Positions 24,591-35,850 of a stretch of 64,000 nucleotides of DNA are shown one piece after another. Under the pieces are notes generated by a model. That model was not told where the DNA came from. It saw only the letters and a list, made by a program, of their open reading frames with translations, and searched no databases. Made by a program: the position numbers and the translations under genes. Positions within the stretch are counted from its first letter, which is position 1; each line of letters starts with the position of its first letter. Origin of the DNA: Notospermus geniculatus (Eukaryota; Nemertea; Pilidiophora; Heteronemertea; Lineidae); NCBI GenBank assembly GCA_002633025.1, contig NMRB01000320.1, positions 220,247 to 284,246 of the forward strand, read 5' to 3'.

Positions 24591-24835
24591 GACCTTTCCA
24601 ACATGGTGGTCTACTAAATCTCCTATGTGACGTTGCGGCCGTTATTGTCCAAGCAGGATATAACACTCCCAAACGCATCGTCTTAGGTATTTTACCTAAA
24701 CTTTTGTGCCCATGGGCCGTTTGACCAGCTTAATTTAAGCTTGCCAGCGGCCATTGAATGGTATTGAACTTCTGACGTCATATTGTGTCATATGGTGGTG
24801 AGAACTGTTAGACCGCCATCTTTGTTGGAAAGGCC
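24591..24835. mobile_element. Foldback element, GACCTTTCCAACA family (segment B, 5')
   Basis: This is the counterpart of 22,582-22,970 without the nested insertion. It starts GACCTTTCCAACATGGTGG, with a small deletion in the terminal repeat, and ends CCATCTTTGTTGGAAAGGCC. It carries a short AATTTAAGCTTGCC insertion near 24,730 that segment A lacks. Confidence 0.75.
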
Positions 24836-24935
24836 TATAGATTCTTCATCTGTTTGTCGAGTACCTCTAGGGATGATACTCTGGTTATTATCCAAATTGA
24901 CACCCACTTAATATGATTTACATATTTCTTTTCAG

Positions 24936-25029
24936 TGTAACACCATTAACACCCACAAAACCTGTGATAGGTACTCCTGTTCCGGGACAGACCGCCACAA
25001 CTGGTATGCAGTCGACCATGGGCATAAAA
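24936..25029 (+). CDS. Nrx-1: Neurexin stalk exon, duplicate (copy B)
   Basis: All 94 bases match the exon at 23,072-23,165, with the same TTTTCAG acceptor and GTAAGT donor. Including both copies would shift the frame (188 bases), so only one can be used per transcript. The absence of any coding difference, while the introns differ by indels, fits either an allelic copy misplaced by the assembly or a recent tandem duplication. Confidence 0.7.
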
Positions 25030-25888
25030 GTAAGTGTAGTACGCAAGTTGCAAACTTTGAAGTTGATCACTCCCTAGCATGTTGAATGATTCCATGGTCC
25101 CTTGCAGTTTTATGAAAGTTTTGCCGAGTTTTTCATAAACGTTTCATCATCTTAATGTGAAATTAGATGTATGTCTAATCTGCTTGAAGGTTTTTATGTT
25201 CCCTCCATGCATTCATGTTGTTAATTACCAGTAAATCATAGTTTGAAGAGAGTTTATGCAAACCAGGTAGAATCAGGCATTCATGAGAGTCCTCGATTTG
25301 AAGAGACAATGTAAACCAGGACAAGCCCCTGCCTGACAGGCTTCTTTGCCGCTGTATTCCCCAGCCCTTTCGAATGTTCACTTCAATGCCATGAGAAGCA
25401 CCCCAGGCATGAACCTTACAAAATCTGCCCTTGTGCCCTTCTGTTCACCATCTTGGCAGCTACAGTAGGCCTAATTGTGCCAAGCCTCCTCTAAGCACAT
25501 TGACATTTCCACAACTTGTGGTTTGTCCCATTGCCAACACGACCTAATGAAAGTCATCTTCTGGATTCTTATCTGATGTTGTTGATGAGGAAACACCTGT
25601 GATGATGTGCAAAAAACAATGTACAAAAAGGCCTAAGTCAAAAAGAAGCCCAAGCTATTGACTCCTCTGTCTATGCCCACTTCTTGCCCATTGATTGATG
25701 TGTAATTCAGCATGTCTGACAGATTAGGATGTCGATACTGGCCAGAAGGGTTGGCGGAAATCCTGACAGATGGATATCCCTTCCCGAATCCTAATGGTCA
25801 AGATTACATTACCATGTGATTGGAATGTGTCAAGTGGTCATCGGAATCATTCGTTTATATTGGTCTCAGCATGCAGTAAAAGTCTGGT

Positions 25889-26109
25889 GACCTTTCCAAC
25901 AAAGATGGCGGTCTAACAGTTCTCACCATATGATGTCAGAAGCTTAATACCATTCAATGGCCGCTGGCTCACAAAAGCTGGTCAAGCGGGCCATGGGCAC
26001 AAAAGTTTTGGTAAAATATGTATGAGGGGATGTTTATCATGCTTGGACAATGGATGGCCATGATGTCATGTGGGAGAACGAGTAGGCCACCATCTTTGTT
26101 GGAAAGGTC
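25889..26109. mobile_element. Foldback element, GACCTTTCCAACAAAGATGG family (segment B, 3')
   Basis: Counterpart of 24,022-24,370 with one copy of the 42-base unit. Starts GACCTTTCCAACAAAGATGG and ends TTTGTTGGAAAGGTCT. Confidence 0.75.
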
Positions 26110-26198
26110 TGTTGAGTTGTCAGTTTATATCTTACTTCCTACTGTTTAGTGATGAAGAGTATAACTCCAACTGTGATGCTGGCCCATCAATTTTACTC

Positions 26199-28694
26199 CC
26201 TTTTTGCTGTGGACACGTGCCCATTCCAGACGGATTTGGCCCTTTGTTGCTTAATGATACCAAAACCAGGATAAGCCCCTGCCTGATGAGCATCTTTTAG
26301 GCTCAGGCTGCTGTCCCCAAGCCCCTCCCAATCCACCTTTATCGATTTGTGAGCATACCAAACGAGGGGATTTGGTGGCCGTTTCTGATAATGCTTCATT
26401 CGCGCTATATTCCACACCCAATGGAGTTCATTTGGATCACTTTCAAAAGTAAAGCCTGAAGTTAAATAAACCATGGTGCGTGCATGATTTTTGCCACTTA
26501 ATCAACCTTCCACAAAATTGCTCTGATTTCTTAAAGGAAGTCCTTCCATCAAGCACAACCGATACTGAAAGTACACCAAGTGTATCGCAGGTAATGCCTC
26601 TCCGGCCAGTTGTATGGCTAGATGTTACACCTCACGGAACACTTCCTGTCCATCACTATCTTTAGATGGTAGAAATGTTACATTGAGTTGTGGGCTGGAG
26701 ATATGGGCTTCTTTGTAAAGCTGTGGGCTGTGGGGTTTTTCATTACGGATCGGAAAGTGTAGGCGTTAAATCAAAGCTTCATGTTTTTGTTTGAAGTATT
26801 AAAACTGGCGTGTACATTGTATGTGGATGATTTACAGCATAAAGCAATGGTAACTACATGTATGTGTACACTGCAAGTTTCCATATTTGAAGAGAAATTT
26901 TTTTATGGTTAACCTTCCCTTACAAATTTTCTTTTGTTCAAGACTTTACGTAATCCTAGCTAAAGGTGTGTGTGTTCCAATTTTGGGTACATCACATTTA
27001 CTTAACATTAACAACAGTTACAAACATAATGGATGGTGGCAGTGATAGTTGTGCAATAAAAGCATGGCTTCGTAAACAGAAAAGGCATTAGCTAAATACA
27101 TATCCTACCATTGAACCCTTGAAAATAGATTCCTCTGGCCTTTTACCAAAGAGATCTTTCTTCTTTTGTCATATCTGGGTAAAAATTAGTTCATGCGTGA
27201 TGATATAGTTCTGTCAGTCATCTTGTCAACTGCTTAATAGGAATGGGAGCACTTCTGTCACTGTGCTTGATGTTTGGGAGTGACTAACTCCCCTGTATCT
27301 GTCTCTAAGGATTCAGCATCAATCATTCACTTGTCAGTCTTCTTTAGTGTATTTCATCTTCTTGTTACATTTGTCAGTTTTTCTTCCATCCTTGTTAAAC
27401 TGTCTATTTGGCTTATTTCACTGTATATGTATGCAACTCATTACACTCTGCTTTGTTAATGGTAAAAGAAATCTTATGCCTTCAGCAAGGTAAGCTACTT
27501 TGCACAATGCATTAGGCCACCACTGCTAAAACACATAAGAGGAGCTTGCGCCGTGATATTTGTTCCAGCTTAGAGAGTCTTCAGGAAAAGTAGGGTAAAA
27601 TAGTGCCCTTGATCCACGATGCAAGTGTGTGTTAAGTCAGTCTGAAAACGCATTTTCAGACCGACTTAACACGAGCTGAAGAGACGTCATTCAATAAAGT
27701 CATCTGTGTCATTCAAAAAGTAGTTTTGAAGAGAAAACTCCACATGCCAACCAGGATGGCATACTGTCGTGGAAACATTCAATCAAAGGCATTGCCTACC
27801 CAACCAAGAACCTGCCACTTGCAGACTGCTTCAAAATAAAGGAGCATTTCAGGATGACTTTCAGTTTCAGTCTGACTTCCTTAGACTGTTCAACTGTATG
27901 TGAGCTAGTCCTTATATTTCTGACACTCTCTTTGTGGTGCTGCTGCCAAAAATTTGCCATCTTTCACTTGCAACAGTATTCGATAAAAATCTCAACTACA
28001 AGTTTCCATCTATACCTTCGAACATTTTTTAACTTTTATACACATTTCCCACTGTTACATGTCTGATCCTAATCCGGTGAATTACATCTTAGGCCATCAT
28101 GGCCACACCATTACGTAGAAAGGTTCTCATATATTTTGTCGAAGTTTGTATGCGATGTTGCATACACTTTTGTACATCCATTGTACACAAGAAGCAGTCA
28201 AGTTGACATGAAGTATTTCCAACACGGGTAGTATATCTCAGAGTGTCATTATCTAAGCAGACATCCGATATTTTTTAATAATCAAAATATGATATACATG
28301 TAGAAGTATTCGTATATGGAATGTATTGCACTTTCACCTGATATGAATATTGATATATTCGGCACAAGTGCAGGAATTACACCACCCCGAATTATTCCAT
28401 AGAGATATTAGTTTGAATACTGTCATATTATGGTGATGGGCTGAATTCACAGCATCATGACAAAATATGGAAATTCTGTTGTCTCCTTCATGGAGGTAAT
28501 AAATCTACAATGGTTTGGGACAGTTTTGTGTCAGAGATTTTTGCCATGGTAGCCATTATAAGGGTTCTCTCTAATCTTCTCAAAAGTTTTGCGTGAAACT
28601 CATCATTATAATGTCGTAAATTGAGAGTAGTCTGTAAATTTTCAAATCCCCGTCCAGCACTCGATTCAACGTCTCTCCAATTTATGTTTTTCAG
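26199..28694 (+). other. Neurexin intron, mostly unique sequence
   Basis: Between the duplicated segment and the next exon I see only a short hairpin at 27,629-27,673 (TGTTAAGTCAGTCTGAAAA with its inverse). No exon was recognised and the open frames are short. Confidence 0.5.
27629..27673. repeat. Short hairpin
   Basis: GTGTTAAGTCAGTCTGAAAA is followed after a few bases by TTTTCAGACCGACTTAACAC, giving a stem of about 19 base pairs with one mismatch. Confidence 0.75.
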
Positions 28695-28861
28695 ACAACA
28701 CCGAGACAAGATGGTGCAACAGATGATATAATATTTTCTGGAAATGGGTCAGGTTGCCGTGGAGATGATGAAGATGACTGCCCAATGGCGTCTGGTGGTG
28801 ACAACATCCTAACACCTGTTATTAAGATTCATACCACGCCAGCACCACCAACAACTACCAC
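28695..28861 (+). CDS. Nrx-1: Neurexin stalk exon with first acidic cysteine loop
   Basis: A 167-base exon between TTTTTCAG and AC|GTAAGA. It reads TTPRQDGATDDIIFSGNGSG, then CRGDDEDDCPMASGGDN, then a Pro/Thr-rich end. The motif ATDDI followed by Cys, acidic residues and a second Cys aligns with vertebrate neurexin [20 protein letters not shown] and its second Cys, the membrane-near cysteine loop that binds carbonic anhydrase-related proteins CA10/CA11. Here the loop has seven residues between cysteines and contains RGD. An N-G-S sequon precedes it and an acidic-flanked Ser-Gly follows. Phase matches the preceding 94-base exon and the last exon. Confidence 0.9.
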
Positions 28862-29354
28862 GTAAGAATATAATTCATGGAAAATTTTTTCTTTAAATGA
28901 TGAAAATAAGTCATGTTTTCTTGCCTGGTGAAATTATTGGTTCAAAAAATAGAGATATATTCAAAATGGGTCTATCTCTAACACTGCATTCTTAAATAAT
29001 CCTTAAATGGCATTTCCAGTTGGCACTCGTCCTTCCTGGAAAGTTGGTTTAAGCAGTGTCCCCTGGTAGTCTTCAGGGGAATTAATAGCTTAGGCAGTTT
29101 GTATAAAATGCTATGACCTGATGCAATAAGAACGACTATTATGGAAATGTAAGTGCTGCCTTCTATATTAGAATGAAGGAAACAACCAATGGAATATAGG
29201 CTGTTCCAAAACATAGGCCTACTGGCATTTCAAATCAAGCAGTCAGTGCTTTTGAATGCAGATATTTTATTTTATCTACTATTAGGCCCACATATCGGTT
29301 TAGTTACTTCCATATTATATATTGCATCACATTTTGGACCATCTTTAATTCTAG

Positions 29355-30006
29355 GGTACCAACGACCACAACTACAACCACGACCACGACAGCTCCTGCT
29401 ACTAAACTTGAAGGTGGATCAGGCATGCCCCCGTGTGATGACGATGATGCTGAATGCGAAGGTTCCGGTGAAGGAGAGGATATTGTTGATGCCACACGGA
29501 AGTCAACCGATAACGAGGATATATACATTAACGGGAAGAGCACGCAATCACCCTCTATGGAAAGAGGCACACAAGATAATCTTGTTATAACAGTCAACAT
29601 GACTGAAACTCCGCCCAGAAGGAATAGTGACGATTCGACCAGAAAAAATGGTCAGGAAACGCATAACTCATGGGGTAGTAATGTTACACCAGTTAATGCC
29701 ATTACACCCTCTGTAGGTGAAAACTTAGATCAAGCAAGTAGTGGATTTAATATAGCAGATTTCTTTACATTACCTGTAATAATAGGCATAGCAGTTGGAG
29801 GACTTCTCCTACTTTTAATTATCATATATATAATATACAAATGTAAAGGACGAGATGAAGGGTCATATAAAATAGACGAAAGTAAAAACTACCGAATAGA
29901 AAGTAAGCCACTCAAAAGTGATTCGCATATCAATGGTGGACTTAAAGCTGGTGTAGCGCCGGCGAAACCTCATAAGAAAAAAGATGTAAAAGAGTGGTAT
30001 GTGTGA
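29355..30006 (+). CDS. Nrx-1: Neurexin last exon: stalk, transmembrane helix, cytoplasmic tail
   Basis: The acceptor TTCTAG opens an exon that completes a Thr codon and reads VPTTTTTTTTTAPATK, then a second acidic cysteine loop PPCDDDDAECEGSGEGED, a Ser/Thr/Asn-rich stalk with N-M-T and N-V-T sequons, a transmembrane helix (about 29,767-29,838, LPVIIGIAVGGLLLLLIIIY) and the tail KCKGRDEGSYKIDESKNY. That tail matches the neurexin juxtamembrane protein-4.1-binding segment (YRNRDEGSYQVDE in vertebrates). The protein ends KKKDVKEWYV, a PDZ ligand equivalent to vertebrate EYYV that recruits CASK and Mint-type scaffolds. The stop codon is at 30,004-30,006. The whole extracellular end and tail are intact. 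Confidence 0.95.
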
Positions 30007-32357
30007 TTGAGTCATGTGCGTACTTTGGTGCTCAAATTCTACCAGATTGGAACAACAAATATTTCAATGAAATATGAGAGAAGGAAGAATTTCTGCAAGA
30101 TACGTAACTTCTGCAAGATATGAAACTTCTGCAAGATATGAAACTTCTGCAAGATATGAAACTTCTCAAAAGAGTTGAAAACCAATTTGATTCTTTCAAG
30201 GAGATTCCGTGAGCCTCCTCTAAAGGGATAACTGTTTTCTCTTAAAAAGGACAATGTTGCATACCAGTCAAATGAGCGCACGCAGAAAAGAATTGCTTTC
30301 AAATTCGTCAAATTGATTCCGTGGAATTCTCATGAATCGTGTGGATATTGCGATGATGCGAAGTGCCGTGTGCAGTTACACGTTGGAGGTAATGAATTCG
30401 AGTGAGAAAGGACATTGCTGCTGAGTTGTGCTGAAGCAGACACAGGGTCCGGTCTTTGCCTGACCAAGAGGGCTATAGCTCTTCAGGCACTGGAGGTGTG
30501 GAAGGCAGAGTTTGCTGTTTGTCAATTTTGTCATTGGCAAGGAAAAAGGTAGCATCACATGAAAACAGAAAAACGTCTTGAGCAAAAGATGAACTGAAGA
30601 ATTCGGTTGCACTGTGAACGTCAGATTCGTTAAAGTTGAATCTGTTGTGTTTTCATTGGTTCTTAAGGGGTTATTTCAGTGATGCTGTTGAGGAGTAAAC
30701 GACCAAACAGGATGCCAGGCCAAGTGCACAAAATAACAGATCTAATGGGCAAGGATAACGGATCCAATGGCATGTGATGCCACGTGCATGAATGTTGGAT
30801 CAAAACTTCATTGGATCAAAATGCTCAGGATTATGATAGTCGCAGTTATAGCAGATTGAACAGTCCATTGTTCTCATCAGGATTACCATTCTCACAACTG
30901 CCAACCGCTGGCGTTAATTCAGTTACCTTGTGATATAAGGATCAGTAATACTCGTTGTGTGTACGGTGTCCGTCATGATTTATCTTCAGGTCGCCCGAGA
31001 CCAAAACCTCACTCCTTTCTATGTCCACAATGCACCCACCTTCAAACGTCTATTCTGGAGAATCATCTCGCTCTTTTCTTTGTGATATGTCTTTACTCTG
31101 TTGGGGTTTCCAGCATTATGACACGCAGCTAATTTTCCTGAAATCATATTTTTCCGTGCATTTGATAAAATGAATGGCTGATTGAGCACAAACTAAAAAT
31201 CGACTTGTAAAGCCGGTAGCAGAATTCCTTCTTGATTTATTTTTCGGCGAGCCAGGCCACGCTGCAGATGTATTTAACAGCTTCCAAAGTAATTCATGTA
31301 CTTTTCTGAGGCGATAACCCAGTTCTAATATCCTAGGTAAAAAAAATAACTGGGCTGGACATGAACAACAATATTGTTGTGTATACAGTAGATCAGGTCC
31401 GAGAGTGCTACCGGCGCCTGTCGGCAGTTAGTTATAATGCATTTTCCCATTAACTAAACCGCCAATAGGCACCGAAAGCACTATCGGACTTTCTATGCGG
31501 TCGGCCCTAGTTGTTGAGGAAGCCATAAATTAATTATCAACCATCAGCACACAATCAGTATAAATTATGCATATGTTTTTTCATTGACTTTACAATTGTG
31601 CCTATTTTGCTTCTATTTTGTTGACCTCAGAGTAAGATGACAGGTTTGAATTTGTAACTTGCCACCTAATGGCATCTACCTTACAAAAGAGATAACTTCT
31701 GCCAAAAATTAGGAACATTAGATAAGGCAGCAGGACCATGCTTATTATTCCTTAACAGCATTGCAAAAAAACTAAGATAACCAGTGAAACGGATTTGTAG
31801 CAACAGTATTACAGTCGGTTGAAGTGTTTACTGCAATACCACGAAAGTAATGGTATTTAACTGTAAGAATAATCAAGCATCTTTTAAGCCTTTTAGCAGC
31901 AATGGTAGAATGTCTAGAAGCCACCTACCATCATAACCACAAGATTCATAACAAAATGACTTATTCTGGGTTTACCAGAATGCCCAATCCAAAACAACGT
32001 ATTTCGCATGTAGAATTTCCAAAAAAAACCAAAGGATATCAGCACTACAGTAGTAGGCCTACTTAAGCTCCTTTCACCTGTTTTTCGTGCCTTATGTTCC
32101 ACTCGTATTGCATAGACAGTATAAGCACCTCACAAAGGTATTTTTCAAACGCAAATTTAGAATTGTGACATCTTTTTCACTTGTGAGTGTGCTCCAGTGG
32201 CATTCACTTTTATAGCTGACAGGCTGATCGTCACCCCTTTCTATGGAGTAAATGAGTGAAAGGGACTGTGGTTCATTCCTTTACAACCATGACTCTGACA
32301 ACATGGCATCGCCTACACTGACCTATGTACATCACAGGAAACTTGATATCTACGTAA

Positions 32358-32549
32358 GGCTCCAGTTCCATAGAGCTCACGTTGACACTTTTCACGCGCC
32401 ATGCTTCACGTTTTCCTTTCGTTCCTCGATTCAGCGCACAACGAGACACACATTACCTGTCCTGTGACATGCTTTCTCCGAGGAACGAAAGGAAAACGTG
32501 AAGCGTGGCGCGTGAAAAGTGTCAACGTGAGCTCTATGGAACTGGAGCC
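32358..32549. mobile_element. Long inverted repeat, arms of 71 bases
   Basis: Arms 32,358-32,428 and 32,479-32,549 are almost perfect inverted copies, starting AGGCTCCAGTTCCATAGAGC and ending GCTCTATGGAACTGGAGCCT, around a 50-base spacer. Short open frames that cross it owe their length to the arms and are not genes. Confidence 0.85.
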
Positions 32550-32949
32550 TAATAGCACGTTCATTTACAATTTGATGCCTGCAGGATCGACCCGAATTGT
32601 CAATTCACCGTCAAAAAACTTGAAGGTATTTGCAATGTGCTTGACTTAGATTCCTACTGGACACACATGCCCCTCTTAAGCTAACATTATCTTGATTTAT
32701 ATTTATTTTCATATTGGTCTGGTATTAACTAGCCTAGCCTCCCAGAAGCTATTCTTTTGACTGAATCGGTGATAGACTGACTACTGAGGCTTACCCCTAC
32801 ATCTTTATGATAAATCATCTTCCGAATGTCTGCAACACTTCCACGTGGCCCACAACATTTTGCAGTGTAGCCGATCAGAAAGTCAGGCACATCATCACCA
32901 ACAAAGCTTTTCACCCCGAGGCCCATCAGGGTCTTCGGGGTATTGTCAT

Positions 32950-33200
32950 CACGCTGGCGGCTGTCTGTGCGTCGTCTGTCGTCGTCCGTCGTCGTCTGTC
33001 GTCGTCCGTCGTCGTCGTCACGCAAACGACGTGAACGCTCTAACTTGAGAATGCTTCGGAATTTTCATCTCAAATTTTGTATGGTGATACCTCATGACAT
33101 GACGCTTCTCGCTATTGAAAATCGGCCGGATCTGATTCATACTTTGGCCACCAGGGGGCACATAGTGAAAACACAAAATTTGCGATNCTGTGGGCGGGAA
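32950..33200 (+). repeat. CGTCGTCTGT array and dispersed repeat
   Basis: An imperfect CGTCGTC(T/C)GT array spans roughly 32,970-33,022 and runs into CTCTAACTTGAGAATGCTTC and ACTTTGGCCACCAGGGGGCA. I recall this combination of a CGTCGTC array and an adjoining conserved tail as typical of interspersed repeats in marine invertebrates. No coding sense. Confidence 0.55.
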
Positions 33201-33788
33201 ATTTGAATTCACTTGAGAGGCCTTTCATCATGTTCATGTCAAGGGGTGAGATTTAGCTTTTACAACTTTTTGGCACTTTTGGAGTGTCCCACACTCCCTA
33301 CACTTCAGCCCCACCTGCCAGGATTTTTCTCCAGGGTACCTCCTGGGGGGGAGGGGGGAGAAAAAAAAATTTTCAATTTTTTTTCAAAAATTTTTTTCTG
33401 TTAATAATGGCCTCCAGAGTCATTGTTTCACTCCAAAATGCAAAATTAGTCTTCCTTATGCATGAAAGTTGCATTTGAACCTGCATTTGAAATGTCAAAA
33501 ATTTAAGAAAAACATTACCCGGTACTGAATTGATTTTTTCAGGGTACTATATCGTACCCTCAAATTTCTTTAGGGTATTATATTTGTACCCAAATTACCC
33601 TTTGGACCCTGCCCACCTATTTTGCCGCTGTGCATGCCATTTCATAACAACTTTCAAATGGAGACGAATCTGCGCCATCACATGATGGCTCTAGTCTACA
33701 TATTAAAATGAATGTTCTTAGTAGAACTCTGGCTACCGGCGGTCATATTAATCTGCTAACCAGTTAGAATTGAATTCCTCCTCACCCA

Positions 33789-33965
33789 CCCATATATAAA
33801 GGTGGGTTGGCAATCAATGATCAGTCACCCCCTAGGCCTACCTATACAAAGTTGGGTTGGCAATGAATGATCAGCCACCCCTACCTATATAAAGGTGGGT
33901 TGGCAATCAATGATCAGCCACCGCTACCTATATAAAGGTGGGTTATGGCAATCAACTATCAGCCA
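33789..33965 (+). repeat. Tandem repeat, 43-51-base unit, four copies, each with TATAAA-like box
   Basis: Units begin near 33,789, 33,840, 33,884 and 33,927, each reading CCTATATAAAGGTGGGTTGG or a variant (one is CCTATACAAAG), followed by CAATCAATGATCAGCCACC. The copies differ by small indels. Confidence 0.85.
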
Positions 33966-34599
33966 TTCTTGTCAATTGCCCAAGTGAAACATTTCCTAGT
34001 CACATTCGGTATACTTAAATTAATGCATATTGGTATCCGAATATTTTCACATGTAAAACCAAACAACTTCCAAAGGACCCCATATTGCCGATTACATGCA
34101 TACAGTTGTAATTTCGGAAGGTCCTGGATATGACTTATGCCATCATACTGTTACAATATGTATCTAAAATATCATTGCTATTTGTGCACGACGGGCAACT
34201 TTAACAATATCTTTGGTTTCTTGTGCATATTGCGGCATTTAATTTTTGTTCTGTAAGATGTTCTGTGGTAGGTGGAGACAGATTCCTGGATGGTCACTAC
34301 ATTGTTATAAACACTACACACTGATTATTACATCTAAACGGAAGGCATGGTCAACATGTTGGGTTCAGTGCCATGAGGTCAAGAAAGTGACTAGCATCTC
34401 TGATTTACAAATAAACCTGGTACTTCTTCTTTTATTTCTTGTCAATATAGTTAGTTGGGGAGTTTGGTAAATTCCAGTCTTGACTGGAGTTTCAGTTAAG
34501 AAAACTTTGCATCAAGAACGGACTTGTCTTTACCTCTGAATAGCAAATACATCGATCGGTTTCAAACACTACATGTAGATGAATTTCACTAGCAGCATC

Positions 34600-34722
34600 T
34601 CGGCCAAAATTAGGTCATTGCCATGGCGATTTCCCCCACAAGGGGATGGGAGAACCAATCATCTGTCACTCTTGAAGAGAATTTCCATGGTGATGACCTG
34701 ATTCTGGCAAGATGGCCGCTAG
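34600..34722. repeat. Imperfect inverted repeat
   Basis: CGGCCAAAATTAGGTCATTG near the left end pairs imperfectly with GATGACCTGATTCTGGC and GATGGCCG at the right. This is a degraded foldback element. Confidence 0.5.
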
Positions 34723-35260
34723 CGAAACTCTTCTAGTGCATTTATCTGACAGCTGATTGGTGTGATGCCATACATATATAGTAATGTAATCAGTGCTGAT
34801 ATAGAATGTTAGGAAGAATTTGTGTCAGTGGCAGAACTAATGCAATCAAGACTTTAAATTAACATTATTTGTCAACAACTGCTCTTCCAAGATTCTCGTA
34901 ACGTCAATACCCCAACATGTTTATCATGCCTCCATTTTCCGCTGTTTACAGGTGAACAACCCTTAATTCACACCTAGGCCTACTACTTTATGACGTATTA
35001 CGTAACAATTTTATACTCTTGATTCTGCTGTGTGGATGATGATTATGATGACTTTGTAAATAAAAACCGAATGCTTTTAGGTGTCGCGGTATAGCGTGTA
35101 TATTGTAGGTGTTAAAACATTGGAGAATATAGTGTGTTTATAAATGATTTAGTTATCCAGCAAGTGACGTCACATATAGGGTCATATTACAGCACTTTAT
35201 AGTCATTTAAAACTCTCTGTGAGAGTAACTACTATATTGTAGGCCTCCTGTTGCAGTCAT

Positions 35261-35376
35261 TGGGCTGTATTTTAGAACGTTCCTTAAAAGGTCCACCTTA
35301 ATCTATTGTTCTCAATGGTTTTACAATAGACTTAAGGTCGGCCTTAACCGTAAGAAACGTTCTAAAATACGACCCA
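35261..35376. mobile_element. Foldback element with TGGGCTGTATTTTAGAACGT ends
   Basis: The left end TGGGCTGTATTTTAGAACGT pairs with ACGTTCTAAAATACGACCCA at the right end. Inner AAGGTCCACCTTAATCTATTG pairs with CAATAGACTTAAGGTCGGCC. The 116-base unit is nearly fully palindromic. Confidence 0.8.
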
Positions 35377-35650
35377 TTATGTCTTGCTGCAGTGGTTGAG
35401 GCTACAAAGGAATACAGGGCCTCATAAAAGAATTAGCGTAAACTGATGATAAGAATCATATCTGCTGCTTGCAGCCAGGTTAATGAGGATCATTTCCACT
35501 TCCAATTGCCTCAGTGGGTGCCACTCGAAGAAGTGAAAGTAACAAAAGTCTAGATCATTTTCTCAAATGAACAACATTTCTAGTAAAATAGTACATGCAT
35601 AACGACCTCTTAGCAGCATTGGTCTTCTTTTGACTTATCTACATGTATAT

Positions 35651-35850
35651 AGACCTGTCCAACAAAGATGGTGGCCTACTGGTTCTCCCACATGATGTCG
35701 TGGCCATTCATCGTCCAAGCATGATATAACGCTATCAAACGCATCCTTTCAGATTATTATTTTACCTAAACTATTGTGCCCATGGTATTAAGCGTCTGTC
35801 ATCACATGGTGAGAACTGTTAAACCGCCATCTTTGTTGGAAAGAAAGGTC
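35651..35850. mobile_element. Foldback element, GACCTTTCCAACAAAGATGG family, third locus
   Basis: Starts AGACCTGTCCAACAAAGATG and ends with CCATCTTTGTTGGAAAGAAA and GGTCT. The interior resembles the elements flanking the duplicated neurexin exon (CTCCCACATGATGTCGTGGC, GGTGAGAACTGTTAAACCGC). Confidence 0.75.

Larger units (their letters stand above)
22456..26198 (+). repeat. 2-kb direct duplication joined at a single N
   Basis: Segment A (about 22,456-24,458) and segment B (24,460 to about 26,198) are nearly identical, including one neurexin exon, its intron flanks and two foldback elements. The junction is the single N at 24,459. A begins AATAAAGTGCTAAGTTTTTC and B begins AATAAAGCGCTAAGTTTTTC; A ends GCTGGCCCATCAATTCTACT and B reaches the matching GCTGGCCCATCAATTTTACT. 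They differ by a 163-base insertion in A, an extra small insertion in B near 24,730, and the number of 42-base repeats (four in A, one in B). I infer two haplotypes in tandem rather than a true duplication, but cannot prove it. Confidence 0.85.

Noticed and set aside
29304-29600. 98-codon antisense frame over the neurexin last exon
   Set aside because: It is the mirror of the Thr/acidic-rich stalk coding sequence (poly-Val and Ser-rich translation) and is not an independent gene.
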